NCBI RefSeq assembly: GCF_014699005.1
Contig: NZ_JACWZY010000020.1
Span: 97,590 to 161,589 of the forward strand
Source: Spirosoma profusum
Lineage (GTDB): Bacteria > Bacteroidota > Bacteroidia > Cytophagales > Spirosomataceae
Length of the DNA: 64,000 nucleotides
Direction of reading: 5' to 3'
This document shows, piece after piece, positions 50,965 through 59,295 of the stretch. The notes below the pieces were generated by a model. It was not told where the DNA came from and did not search any database. It worked only from the letters and a program-made list of their open reading frames with translations. Made by a program: the position numbers and the translations under genes. How positions within the stretch are numbered: the stretch's first letter is position 1; each line of letters begins with the position of its first letter.

Positions 50965-53259
50965 ATGGAAAACTATTCAGGTGACATCAGCAAATGTCCG
51001 TTTCACTCAGTACTCGCCGGTGAAGTTCAAAATACTGAAAAAATTAGTGCCGCTGGTGATGGTACACAAAATCGCGATTGGTGGCCAAATCAGTTGAAAG
51101 TAAACATCCTTCGTCAGCATTCGTCGCTGTCGAACCCGATGGGCGAGCAGTTCAATTACGCCGAAGCATTTAAGAGCCTTGATCTGGAAGCCGTGAAAAA
51201 AGACCTTCACGACCTGATGACCGACTCACAGGACTGGTGGCCCGCCGACTTTGGACATTACGGACCTCTGTTCATTCGGATGGCGTGGCACAGTGCCGGT
51301 ACGTATCGCATAGGCGATGGCCGTGGTGGTGCGGGCGCTGGTCAGCAGCGTTTTGCCCCGCTCAATAGCTGGCCGGACAACGTAAGTCTCGACAAAGCCC
51401 GACGATTACTTTGGCCGATTAAACAGAAATATGGTCAGAAACTTTCCTGGGCCGATCTACTGATTCTTACAGGTAACGTAGCACTGGAATCGATGGGCTT
51501 CAAAACGTTCGGTTTTGCCGGTGGCCGGCCGGATGTTTGGGAACCTGAAGTTGATGTTTACTGGGGTTCTGAGAAAACCTGGCTGGGCAACGAGGATCGT
51601 TATTCAAAGGGGGTGCCAGGTGTAGCCGCGCAGGGCGTAGTAAGTTCTGATGAAGATGCCAGGGGCATTGTCCATTCACGCGATCTGGAAAAACCGTTGG
51701 CAGCCGCCCATATGGGTTTAATTTATGTAAATCCGGAAGGGCCCGACGGTAACCCTGATCCAATTAAATCGGCCAAAGATATTCGTGAAACGTTCGGCCG
51801 GATGGCAATGAATGACGAAGAAACGGTGGCGCTGATTGCTGGTGGTCATTCATTTGGTAAAACCCACGGTGCTTCTACGTCTGACCACGTTGGCCCTGAA
51901 CCAGAAGGTGCTGATATTGAAGCGCAGGGTTTAGGCTGGTCAAATAGTTTTGGTTCGGGCAAAGGCGGTGACACCATCACCAGTGGTCTGGAAGTTACCT
52001 GGACCAGTACACCAACCCAATGGAGCAATGGCTTCTTCCAAAACTTGTTTGCCTTTGATTGGGAGTTGACGAAAAGCCCAGGGGGTGCTCACCAGTGGGT
52101 AGCGAAGGGCGCTGACAACATCATTCCTGATGCTTACGACCCATCAAAAAGCCACGCACCGACCATGCTTACTACCGACCTCGCGCTACGTTTTGACCCT
52201 GAATACGAAAAGATTTCGAGACGTTTCCTGGAAAATCCAGATGCGTTTGCCGATGCCTTTGCCCGCGCCTGGTTCAAACTGACCCACCGCGATATGGGTC
52301 CTCGCGCACGCTACCTGGGGCCCGACGTGCCACAGGAAGAATTACTCTGGCAAGATCCAATTCCAGCTGTCGATCATGAATTGATTGATGAGAACGACGT
52401 AGCGTCCCTGAAAGCTAACATTCTTGCTTCTGGTTTGTCAGTGTCTGAGTTAGTTTCAACCGGATGGGCTTCGGCTTCTACGTTCCGGGGTTCGGATAAA
52501 CGGGGTGGTGCCAATGGAGCGCGTATTCGTCTGGCACCTCAAAAAGACTGGGCTGTTAACAATCCGGCTCAGTTGTCGAAGGTGCTGGGTATCCTGGAAA
52601 GCATTCAGGAAGAATTTAACAGCACGCAATCTGGCGGTAAAAAGGTTTCGCTGGCCGACCTGATTGTGCTGGCCGGTAATGCTGGCGTGGAGAAAGCTGC
52701 GAAAGATGCAGGTCAGGAAGTTACGGTTCCGTTTACACCTGGCCGGATGGATGCTTCTCAGGAGCAAACGGATGTAGAATCAGTTGGCGCGCTGGAGCCG
52801 CTTGCCGATGGTTTCCGAAACTATTTAAAAGGCAAATTTACCGTATCAACTGAAGAATTGCTGGTCGACAAAGCCCAGTTACTGACCCTGACGGCGCCTG
52901 AGCTAGCGGTTCTGATCGGTGGTCTGCGCGTTCTGGGTGCCAACTACAATGGTTCTAAAAACGGTGTGTTCACCCATCGTCCGGGCGTCCTGACCAACGA
53001 TTTCTTCGTGAATCTGCTTGATATGAGCACTATTTGGAAGTCTGCGGAGAAGCACAATGAAATCTTCGAGGGTAGCGATCGTAAAACGGGTGCACCGAAA
53101 TGGACAGGCACCCGCGCCGACCTCGTTTTCGGTTCGAACTCCGAACTCCGAGCGATTGCCGAAGTGTACGCAAGTTCTGACGCGCAGGCGAAGTTTGTAA
53201 AAGATTTCGTTGCCGCCTGGGCAAAAGTAACGAACCTTGATCGCTTTGATCTGGCTTGA
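50965..53259 (+). CDS. katG: Bifunctional catalase-peroxidase KatG
   Basis: 764 residues, full length for the two-domain enzyme. Distal heme triad RMAWHSAGTYR (Arg, Trp, His), the covalent-adduct tyrosine in IYVNPEGPDGNP, methionine in FGRMAMNDEETVALI and proximal His in GGHSFGKTHG are all present; the C-terminal inactive repeat follows (about 440-764). Destroys hydrogen peroxide. Preceded by a promoter with an overlapping palindrome. Confidence 0.97.
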   Translation: MENYSGDISKCPFHSVLAGEVQNTEKISAAGDGTQNRDWWPNQLKVNILRQHSSLSNPMGEQFNYAEAFKSLDLEAVKKDLHDLMTDSQDWWPADFGHYGPLFIRMAWHSAGTYRIGDGRGGAGAGQQRFAPLNSWPDNVSLDKARRLLWPIKQKYGQKLSWADLLILTGNVALESMGFKTFGFAGGRPDVWEPEVDVYWGSEKTWLGNEDRYSKGVPGVAAQGVVSSDEDARGIVHSRDLEKPLAAAHMGLIYVNPEGPDGNPDPIKSAKDIRETFGRMAMNDEETVALIAGGHSFGKTHGASTSDHVGPEPEGADIEAQGLGWSNSFGSGKGGDTITSGLEVTWTSTPTQWSNGFFQNLFAFDWELTKSPGGAHQWVAKGADNIIPDAYDPSKSHAPTMLTTDLALRFDPEYEKISRRFLENPDAFADAFARAWFKLTHRDMGPRARYLGPDVPQEELLWQDPIPAVDHELIDENDVASLKANILASGLSVSELVSTGWASASTFRGSDKRGGANGARIRLAPQKDWAVNNPAQLSKVLGILESIQEEFNSTQSGGKKVSLADLIVLAGNAGVEKAAKDAGQEVTVPFTPGRMDASQEQTDVESVGALEPLADGFRNYLKGKFTVSTEELLVDKAQLLTLTAPELAVLIGGLRVLGANYNGSKNGVFTHRPGVLTNDFFVNLLDMSTIWKSAEKHNEIFEGSDRKTGAPKWTGTRADLVFGSNSELRAIAEVYASSDAQAKFVKDFVAAWAKVTNLDRFDLA

Positions 53260-53271
53260 TTTTTTGAGTAT

Positions 53272-53321
53272 TCTAAAACAGCCGAAGCCGGGTAAATTTA
53301 CCCGGCTTCGGCTGTTTTAGA
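53272..53321. terminator. 50-bp perfect palindrome, bidirectional terminator
   Basis: Two perfectly complementary 25-bp arms (53272-53296, 53297-53321) with no loop bases between, TCTAAAACAGCCGAAGCC start. Lies between convergent katG and the MBL gene. Confidence 0.85.
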
Positions 53322-53345
53322 GTATCGAACTACAGTGGAAATGTA

Positions 53346-54827
53346 TTAAAATGGATACTCGAACTCGCCCGTGTTCCGGTTCCAGATTAATTCGTGAATA
53401 TCCCAACTACCACGGGTAGCTTCTTGCTCTAATTTCTGGGCGATTATAAGTTTCTCCCCATCGGTTCGCACGTTAATCATACCATAGACGGTAACTGTTC
53501 GTTCCTTTGCCTGGTCTGAATTCCTATTGGCGATCTCAACAAACTCTTTGCTTGAGCGGGCCAGTTCCGTTGAAAATATTAGCGAACGCTCGCCCCGGCT
53601 GTGTTTGCCAATAGTACCCAGCGTATCGGGCCGGGGGTGTACATGCGGCTCATCGTCTCCACTCGAAATAACAGTAGCCAATGGATTAATCGCCCGCATA
53701 AATTCGCTCGTAAAGTCGGCACTGCCGTGGTGGCATGACTTCGCTACTTCGACCTCAAACACAGCTCTTGCTCGCCCAATGGCATCGGTAATTTGCTGTC
53801 GAATAGCCTGTTTTTGTGCATCGGTCAGATTCTGGTTGCTTAGTTGCAGCCGAAGTGCAGCTACATCAGTGCTTGAATAATGCTGCAACAGATAATCTTC
53901 GGCAGGTTCGTTAAGATCGCCCCCCAACAGCATCCGTACTTTACCAAAAGTCAACTTCAAAATAACCGAGTGGCCATTTTTAGTTTTGCCTTTGTTGGAA
54001 AAAACGGGTAGGGCTGCCTTTCCGTTAATCGTTTGCCTCACAGGCCCTAATACTTCGATCTGCAAACCATCCTGATTGTATATCGACGGACTGCCCCGCC
54101 AGAGGCCTATTTTGGAAGCTGACGTTTTGCGGAGTGTTCGGATGTATTTGCCCACGGTTCCCGGCCCATTGGCACGCACCTGAAATGCCGCTTCATCGTC
54201 GCACAGGTCCGTAATATACTTCACTCCTCTGTCTGTAACGAGCGTACCCAATGTTTCGGCCGATTCACCGCTCATCTCAACCAGGCCATTGTGATATACT
54301 TTATCAATGGAAAATCGCTGGCGTGTATCATTTGCCGGCGTAAAAATTGCCCCAAATCCGGCATAATGATCCTCATCGGAGTGAGAAACCACAACCGTAA
54401 AAGGCGGAGGGGACTTAGATGCCCCTTTGAGATTAAACCGCCATTTCAGGAAACGGTACATATTATCACCCGCCCCAGCATCTACCAGAAAATGCTCGTC
54501 GCCGGGTGTAACAATATGGCACCCGTCGCCCTGCCCTACATCGATAAAATTGACTTCAAGAATCCGATTGGGCTGAATCTCATCCGGCAGCACGTATCCG
54601 CTGGCACCTCGACCCCGAATCTGCACATATTTCTTACCTCCAAACACCTGAAACTGGGGGGCTCCATTGGCGCGTTCCAGTTCTAGACGGTCGCCGAACA
54701 GTAGGTGTTTCACCCATGTGAATTTTTTCTTACCAGTCTTTTCATCGGTCTTTTCGGCTTTCAAAAATACCGATGGATAGGTAGCAAAGCCAAAGCCTTG
54801 CTGAATAACGGTTGCATCAAGTGCCAT
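53346..54827 (-). CDS. Standalone ComEC/Rec2-like metallo-beta-lactamase-fold protein
   Basis: 493 residues, no signal peptide or membrane helices. After an N-terminal module of about 85 residues (with GGKKYVQIRGRGASGYV), an MBL domain starts EVNFIDVGQGDGCHI, FLVDAGAGDN, SHSDEDHYAGF (HxDxDH metal site), MLLGGDLNEPAEDYLL and KSCHHGSADF, as in the ComEC C-terminal domain. Unlike ComEC it is not membrane-bound. ComEC-type MBL domains have been proposed to be nucleases acting on incoming DNA. It lies between katG and a DNA-damage unit. Soluble, substrate unknown; nuclease or phosphodiesterase is an inference. Confidence 0.82.
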   Translation of the reverse strand: MALDATVIQQGFGFATYPSVFLKAEKTDEKTGKKKFTWVKHLLFGDRLELERANGAPQFQVFGGKKYVQIRGRGASGYVLPDEIQPNRILEVNFIDVGQGDGCHIVTPGDEHFLVDAGAGDNMYRFLKWRFNLKGASKSPPPFTVVVSHSDEDHYAGFGAIFTPANDTRQRFSIDKVYHNGLVEMSGESAETLGTLVTDRGVKYITDLCDDEAAFQVRANGPGTVGKYIRTLRKTSASKIGLWRGSPSIYNQDGLQIEVLGPVRQTINGKAALPVFSNKGKTKNGHSVILKLTFGKVRMLLGGDLNEPAEDYLLQHYSSTDVAALRLQLSNQNLTDAQKQAIRQQITDAIGRARAVFEVEVAKSCHHGSADFTSEFMRAINPLATVISSGDDEPHVHPRPDTLGTIGKHSRGERSLIFSTELARSSKEFVEIANRNSDQAKERTVTVYGMINVRTDGEKLIIAQKLEQEATRGSWDIHELIWNRNTGEFEYPF

Positions 54828-54856
54828 GATCGCTAGGAGTAGTTAAAGGGTGCTCG

Positions 54857-54864
54857 CAAACATA
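54857..54864 (-). promoter_or_regulatory. -7 element upstream of the MBL gene
   Basis: On the minus strand TATGTTTG (54864-54857) matches TAnnTTTG exactly, about 30 bp before ATG 54827. The -33 TTG is not clear. Confidence 0.45.
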
Positions 54865-55046
54865 TCTGTTTATACAATACACAGGCTATCAGTTACAGTT
54901 CATTTTATTAAACGTATATACAGAATCCTCTACCACCTAAAGGCGCTCTCCCACTTATAACCTCATCACAGAGTACGTCGCCCAAACGGGAAAGTATGAA
55001 TAGCACTAAAAGCGTTAAAATTCATTACCTTTTACCGCTCCACATA

Positions 55047-55062
55047 CGAAGTCAAAACTTCG
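55047..55062 (+). promoter_or_regulatory. Short palindrome upstream of the ada-like gene
   Basis: CGAAGT-CAAA-ACTTCG, 62 bp before ATG 55124. Possible operator of the damage-response unit. Confidence 0.3.
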
Positions 55063-55123
55063 CAAGAATCGGGTTTCAGGGCACTTGGTTTATGGCGAAA
55101 TTTGTTCAACAATAACAGAGGCT

Positions 55124-55984
55124 ATGAACACCAACAACACGTACACCTACGAGCAAATCGCCCGCGCTATCGAACACCTGACGGCTCATTATCAGGAACA
55201 ACCTTCGCTCCGCGAACTAGCCGAAAAAGCAAACTTAAGCGAGTTTCATTTTCAACGACTATTCACCGAATGGGCGGGCGTAAGCCCCAAAAAGTTCGCT
55301 CAATACCTTACACTTGAACACGCCAAGAACCGTCTGCGTAACGGGGCTCCACTGGCCGATGCCGCTCACGATGCAGGCTTGTCAGGCACGGGCCGATTAC
55401 ACGATTTGTTTGTTAGTATTGAAGGGGTTACACCGGGACAGTTTAAACAATCCGGTTCGGGGCTGGAACTTACGTATGGAGTATTTGACAGCCCGTTCGG
55501 CTACTACGTACTGGGCACCATCGGTGGAAAAATTGCACTATTGCATTTCCTGAACGAAGGCGACGTAGCAGAAATCGTCCTGACATCGGCCTGGCCCGAA
55601 GCTACACTTGTTCAGGATTTGGCTGTTCTTCAACCCGTTGCAAATCAGATTTTTCCAACTGCCGACGTAGCAGCGAATGTTGCCGATAAAGCAACGTATC
55701 GGCTACCCCTATTGCTACGTGGTTCTGCCTTTCAGCTCAAAGTATGGGAAGCACTGCTTAAAATTCCCGAAGGTCAACTCGCTAGTTACGACCAGATTGC
55801 CGAAGCCATCGGACAACCGACAGCCTCGCGAGCCGTCGGAACAGCCATCGGGAGTAATCCTGTCGGTTACTTAATTCCCTGTCACCGGGTCATCAAAAAA
55901 ACGGGCTTATTTGGCGGATACCGCTGGGGCTCAGATCGCAAACAGGCCATGCTCGGTTGGGAAGCTGCGAGAACAGATATGTAA
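55124..55984 (+). CDS. AraC-type regulator fused to O6-alkylguanine-DNA alkyltransferase (Ada without its N-terminal zinc domain)
   Basis: 286 residues from ATG 55124. Residues 1-105 are an AraC double helix-turn-helix (SLRELAEKANLSEFHFQRLFTEWAGVSPKKFAQY). Residues about 190-286 are the alkyltransferase with FQLKVWEALLKIPEGQLASYDQIA, the active-site PCHRVI (Cys near 252) and GGYRWGSDRKQAML. The Ada methylphosphotriester-sensing domain is missing from the N-terminus; a separate Ada-like zinc protein lies two genes downstream. Removes alkyl groups from guanine O6 and probably regulates the unit. Confidence 0.9.
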   Translation: MNTNNTYTYEQIARAIEHLTAHYQEQPSLRELAEKANLSEFHFQRLFTEWAGVSPKKFAQYLTLEHAKNRLRNGAPLADAAHDAGLSGTGRLHDLFVSIEGVTPGQFKQSGSGLELTYGVFDSPFGYYVLGTIGGKIALLHFLNEGDVAEIVLTSAWPEATLVQDLAVLQPVANQIFPTADVAANVADKATYRLPLLLRGSAFQLKVWEALLKIPEGQLASYDQIAEAIGQPTASRAVGTAIGSNPVGYLIPCHRVIKKTGLFGGYRWGSDRKQAMLGWEAARTDM

Positions 55985-55988
55985 ATTG

Positions 55989-56056
55989 TTCAACGTACCA
56001 GATTTCAGGTTGGATAAAGCGAAAACAACACCCAATCTGAAATCTGATACGTTGAA
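55989..56056. repeat. Inverted repeat between the ada-like gene and the oxygenase gene
   Basis: Arms of 24 bp (55989-56012 and 56033-56056) with two mismatches, starting TTCAACGTACCAGATTTC, around a 20-bp centre. No T-run, so it is a processing or stability element, or a small REP, rather than a terminator. Confidence 0.7.
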
Positions 56057-56068
56057 TCTTGAACTTCG

Positions 56069-56743
56069 ATGATGGAACTTAATACTACGTTACTGGAAAA
56101 CGGTTTTGCGGTACTGTCTAATCAATTAACTTTGGATGACTGCTATCAGTTGTCGCAGTTGTTCGATGCACCCGATTTGTATCGCAAAACCATTATAATG
56201 CAAAAGCATGGTTATGGCAGTGGCGAATACAAATACTTCAATTATCCATTACCTCCCCTCGTTAATACTCTCCGCCACGAGTTATTTACCCAATTGGCTC
56301 CTATAGCTGATGAGTGGAATGAAAAACTGGGACTGCCGCTACGTTATCCAACTGACCTCGACCAGTGGCTGGAAATTTGCCACAAAGCAGGTCAAAACCG
56401 ACCTACGCCACTCATTCTGCGATACGTTGCCGGCGACTGGAACGCCTTGCATCAGGATATGTACGGTGAGTTGTATTTCCCATTTCAGGCGGTCGTGTTC
56501 CTGAGCCAGCCAGATGACGATTATATAGGTGGAGAATTTGTCATGGTGGAGCAACGCCCCCGCATGCAATCGAAAGCTATCGTTTTGCAACCCCAGCAAG
56601 GACAAATCGTAGTTTTCACCACTAAATATCGACCAGCCAAAAGTACACGCGGCTACTATAGAGCTGTTATGCGACATGGGGTCAGCGAAGTTCGTTCGGG
56701 TACACGTATCAATTTGGGATTGATTTTTCATGATGCCGCATGA
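56069..56743 (+). CDS. 2-oxoglutarate/Fe(II) dioxygenase of the DNA-damage-linked oxygenase family
   Basis: 224 residues. Iron site HQDMYG (HxD) in NALHQDMYGELYFPFQAV, and the distal His with the arginine for 2-oxoglutarate in MRHGVSEVRSGTRINLGLIFH. The pattern matches the Pfam Oxygenase-NA family (PF09859), predicted to repair alkylated DNA like AlkB; I recall it beside ada genes. Start 56069 is the first of two ATGs. Its stop overlaps the next gene by ATGA. Substrate untested. Confidence 0.85.
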   Translation: MMELNTTLLENGFAVLSNQLTLDDCYQLSQLFDAPDLYRKTIIMQKHGYGSGEYKYFNYPLPPLVNTLRHELFTQLAPIADEWNEKLGLPLRYPTDLDQWLEICHKAGQNRPTPLILRYVAGDWNALHQDMYGELYFPFQAVVFLSQPDDDYIGGEFVMVEQRPRMQSKAIVLQPQQGQIVVFTTKYRPAKSTRGYYRAVMRHGVSEVRSGTRINLGLIFHDAA

Positions 56744-57000
56744 TACGTCATACTGACTTGGGACTAACTCCTTACGCTCAGCTGCGCACATTAGTCAAAC
56801 TAGTTAGATCAGAAGCCGTTACGTTGGGAGGGCATCGTCCGGGCAAGATTTACGGTCGGCTCGACTGTAGAATCGGCAAACGCATGAAACCCGAAAATCG
56901 CGTGTTTTTCAGGGACGTAGCAGAAGCCCTTTCAGCCGGTTATCGACCTTGCGCAGTGTGTTTGCCGGAAGCTTATTTAAGATGGAAGCGTGACCGATAG
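56740..57000 (+). CDS. Ada-like zinc-domain protein lacking the acceptor cysteine
   Basis: 86 residues. IYGRLDCRIGKRMKPENRVFF and EALSAGYRPCAVCLPE align with the Ada N-terminal domain (E. coli FC38RPSC42R...RPC69KRC72). Cys42, Cys69 and Cys72 equivalents are kept; the methyl-acceptor Cys38 position is Gly (YGRLDC). So it could still hold zinc weakly and fold, but should not accept methyl groups as Ada does. It overlaps the oxygenase gene by 4 bp. Confidence 0.85.
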   Translation: MIRHTDLGLTPYAQLRTLVKLVRSEAVTLGGHRPGKIYGRLDCRIGKRMKPENRVFFRDVAEALSAGYRPCAVCLPEAYLRWKRDR

Positions 57001-57057
57001 TCTACTTGTCCGTCTGATGTATGTTCGTCTCGATAACAGATGAAACTCAGTACAATC

Positions 57058-57681
57058 ATGTCCAAAATAACCGGACAAAAATCACGACGTAATGGCCTAC
57101 AGTCCCGCAATATTCCTCCTTCGCTTATCTATGAAATCTGGAATGGCAAACCAGTTTACTATCAGGATTATCAAGATGTTCTGGTAGGTACGAAAACAGT
57201 TCAGGAAGTCCGCTCCTGTGTGGATATAGAAGGAGTTTTGCTTGCCCTCATAAATGGCCATCCAGGAATTACAATCAATCGAAAAGAAAACGTATTGGCG
57301 GCAAATAAAGTCGGTATTTCTATTTCAAAAAACGATATTGTTTGCTGTGATATAGTCGTCCTTGAGAAAAAGAAACTCGGCAAACTCCAGGGCAACTATG
57401 TCGACGTAGCGCCGAAGGTAGGTATTGATGTCGATACCAAAGCCGATGTATCAGACTTCCCAAATCGATTAGATGATTACCTGATTCAAAAATCGCAAAA
57501 ATTGCTTGACTTCGGCGTCGAGAAAGTACGCTGGGTCATTACCAGTATGCAAAAAGTTTATATTATCGAACAGGGCAACCCAACCTGGCACATTGTCAAC
57601 TGGTCTGAAAACATTCAGGTTGTTCATGATTGTCATCTTAACATCAAACAACTACTTGACGAAGAAGAAATTACGTATTAA
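57058..57681 (+). CDS. Uma2-family putative nuclease
   Basis: 207 residues from ATG 57058 (57040 is also open). The restriction-endonuclease-like core shows KVGISISKNDIVCCDIVVLEK, DVAPKVGIDVDTKAD and FPNRLDDYLIQKSQKLLDFGVEKVRWV, typical of Uma2/DUF820 PD-(D/E)xK proteins. Uma2 members occur in large numbers in some bacteria; biological role unknown. Follows the Ada-like gene by about 57 bp, probably the same transcript. Confidence 0.85.
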   Translation: MSKITGQKSRRNGLQSRNIPPSLIYEIWNGKPVYYQDYQDVLVGTKTVQEVRSCVDIEGVLLALINGHPGITINRKENVLAANKVGISISKNDIVCCDIVVLEKKKLGKLQGNYVDVAPKVGIDVDTKADVSDFPNRLDDYLIQKSQKLLDFGVEKVRWVITSMQKVYIIEQGNPTWHIVNWSENIQVVHDCHLNIKQLLDEEEITY

Positions 57682-57700
57682 TTCTAACGTAGCATAGACC

Positions 57701-59176
57701 TCAAAGCAATCTCTTTAATATCGCAATGCTACGTTCCAATTCGGCTTCCGTACTCGACGCGAACCCAAATCGTGTCCCGTATAATTGTTGCTCTGGCGGG
57801 TTATGGGACAAACCATTTGAAAAAAATAGTCCGTTTTGTGCGGCACGTAGCGCCAGTGATTGCATATCCACTTTCGGGTCAAAACGTGACCAGACGGCCA
57901 AACCGCCATCAGGTTTTGTAAACTGAACTGTGTCTCCTAATTCTTGAGTCAGTAAATCGCAGAAGCAGTCCCGACGTGCCTGATACGTACGTAGCGCTTT
58001 CCGGAAGTGTCGTTTTAATTCACCCGTTTTGAATAACTGACCAATTGCAAATTCGAGCATGGGGTCGCCCTGTCGGTCGATGATACGTCGGAGTCGGGCC
58101 AGTTCATCGATCAGGGTAGTTGGTGCCACTACGTAGCCAATTCGGAAAGCGGGTGCTACGGATTTGGTCAATGACCCTACGTATACAACCATTCCTTTTC
58201 GGTCAGCGCTGGCCAGCGGCAGAATCGGTCGGCTGAGGTAGTGAAAATCATAATCATAATCATCTTCCAGCACCACAAATCCGTATTGCTCAGCGAGTTG
58301 CAGCAACCGAATACGCCGGTCGGCACGTAGCGTAACTGTGGTGGGGTAATGATGGTGGGGCGTAACAAATACGAGCCGAATCGGTTGCTTCTGGCAAATA
58401 TCAGCCAATACATCCATATCCATACCGTGCTGATCGACGGGAATCGTTTGTATCGTAGCACCCGCTTTTCGGATATTCATCACTGCTCCTGCCCAGGTTG
58501 TATCGCCCGTAACGACGGTATCGCCGGGACGTAGCAACGTCTGACAGACCAGATGAAGGCCCATGATGCTGCCTCGCGTAATGAGGATATTTTCCGGTGT
58601 AGTACGGAGCCCACGCGTTTCGTTCAGGTGCTGCGATAATTGCTCACGTAGCAGCGGATGACCTTTGGTAGTTGCATAACCGAAATGCTGCTGCGGATTT
58701 CCCCACCGAAAATAAGACCGATACGCCCGACTTAACTCGTCCATCGGGGCCAGCCGAATGTCCGGAAAACCATCGTCCAGATGAAGGCCAGATGAATTTG
58801 TTAAGAGCGGACGTAGCAGAAAATCAATGGTTTCGAAAGCGAATCCGGGTACATCAACCCTTGATGGAGGCTCATTAGTCGGCAAGGAATCCGTCTCCAG
58901 CGGCTGGGGTACTACGTCCGGAAAATGAGCCGCTACGTACGTACCACTCCCCGACCGGCTTTCGAGCCACCCCTGCGCCAGGCCTTCATCGTAAGCCGCG
59001 ACAACCGTTTGCCGATTCAGTTCGAGCCCCTGTGCGAGTTGCCGCGTTCCCGGTAGTCGTTGACCAGGTTTCAACGTCCCAGCACGAATAAGTTGACCAA
59101 GCTGATTACTCAGCTGCACAAATACAGGCGTTTGCGTTGCTTTTTCGAGTTGAAGTAAAGAAACGAGTGATAGCAT
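57701..59176 (-). CDS. MocR-family regulator (GntR helix-turn-helix fused to PLP aminotransferase)
   Basis: 491 residues. N-terminal winged helix (FVQLSNQLGQLIRAGTLKPGQRLPGTRQLAQGLELNRQTVVAAYDEG) and a fold-type I aminotransferase domain with the PLP lysine in YVGSLTKSVAPAFRIGY and binding elements DDYDYDF. MocR/PdxR proteins sense PLP and usually control vitamin B6 genes. It diverges from a pyridoxamine-phosphate-oxidase-like gene, which fits that role. Confidence 0.93.
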   Translation of the reverse strand: MLSLVSLLQLEKATQTPVFVQLSNQLGQLIRAGTLKPGQRLPGTRQLAQGLELNRQTVVAAYDEGLAQGWLESRSGSGTYVAAHFPDVVPQPLETDSLPTNEPPSRVDVPGFAFETIDFLLRPLLTNSSGLHLDDGFPDIRLAPMDELSRAYRSYFRWGNPQQHFGYATTKGHPLLREQLSQHLNETRGLRTTPENILITRGSIMGLHLVCQTLLRPGDTVVTGDTTWAGAVMNIRKAGATIQTIPVDQHGMDMDVLADICQKQPIRLVFVTPHHHYPTTVTLRADRRIRLLQLAEQYGFVVLEDDYDYDFHYLSRPILPLASADRKGMVVYVGSLTKSVAPAFRIGYVVAPTTLIDELARLRRIIDRQGDPMLEFAIGQLFKTGELKRHFRKALRTYQARRDCFCDLLTQELGDTVQFTKPDGGLAVWSRFDPKVDMQSLALRAAQNGLFFSNGLSHNPPEQQLYGTRFGFASSTEAELERSIAILKRLL

Positions 59177-59177
59177 A

Positions 59178-59223
59178 ACTGGACTACTTATAATCTAAAA
59201 ACTGGACGATTTTGATAGTCCGG
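59178..59223. promoter_or_regulatory. MocR-type half-sites
   Basis: ACTGGACTA (59178-59186), ACTGGACGA (59201-59209) and the inverted TAGTCCGG (59216-59223). The direct copies are 23 bp apart, about two helical turns. They lie in the 119-bp gap between the divergent MocR and PNPOx genes. Confidence 0.5.
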
Positions 59224-59295
59224 CAAAGTACGACATTTGTTCTAAAATCAACGCTACCTCCTGTCGATTACCGACCATTAACTATTGACTATCCT

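Noticed and set aside
55000..55123. E. coli-type Ada box upstream of the ada-like gene
   Set aside because: AAAAGCGTTAAAA at about 55007-55019 only loosely resembles AAAGCGCAA; the regulator lacks the Ada zinc domain, so the box is not expected.
59212..59295. N-terminal extension of the PNPOx-family protein from 59212
   Set aside because: It would cover the candidate MocR site and is made of repeat-like text (TTAACTATTGACTAT); the family start is at 59296.
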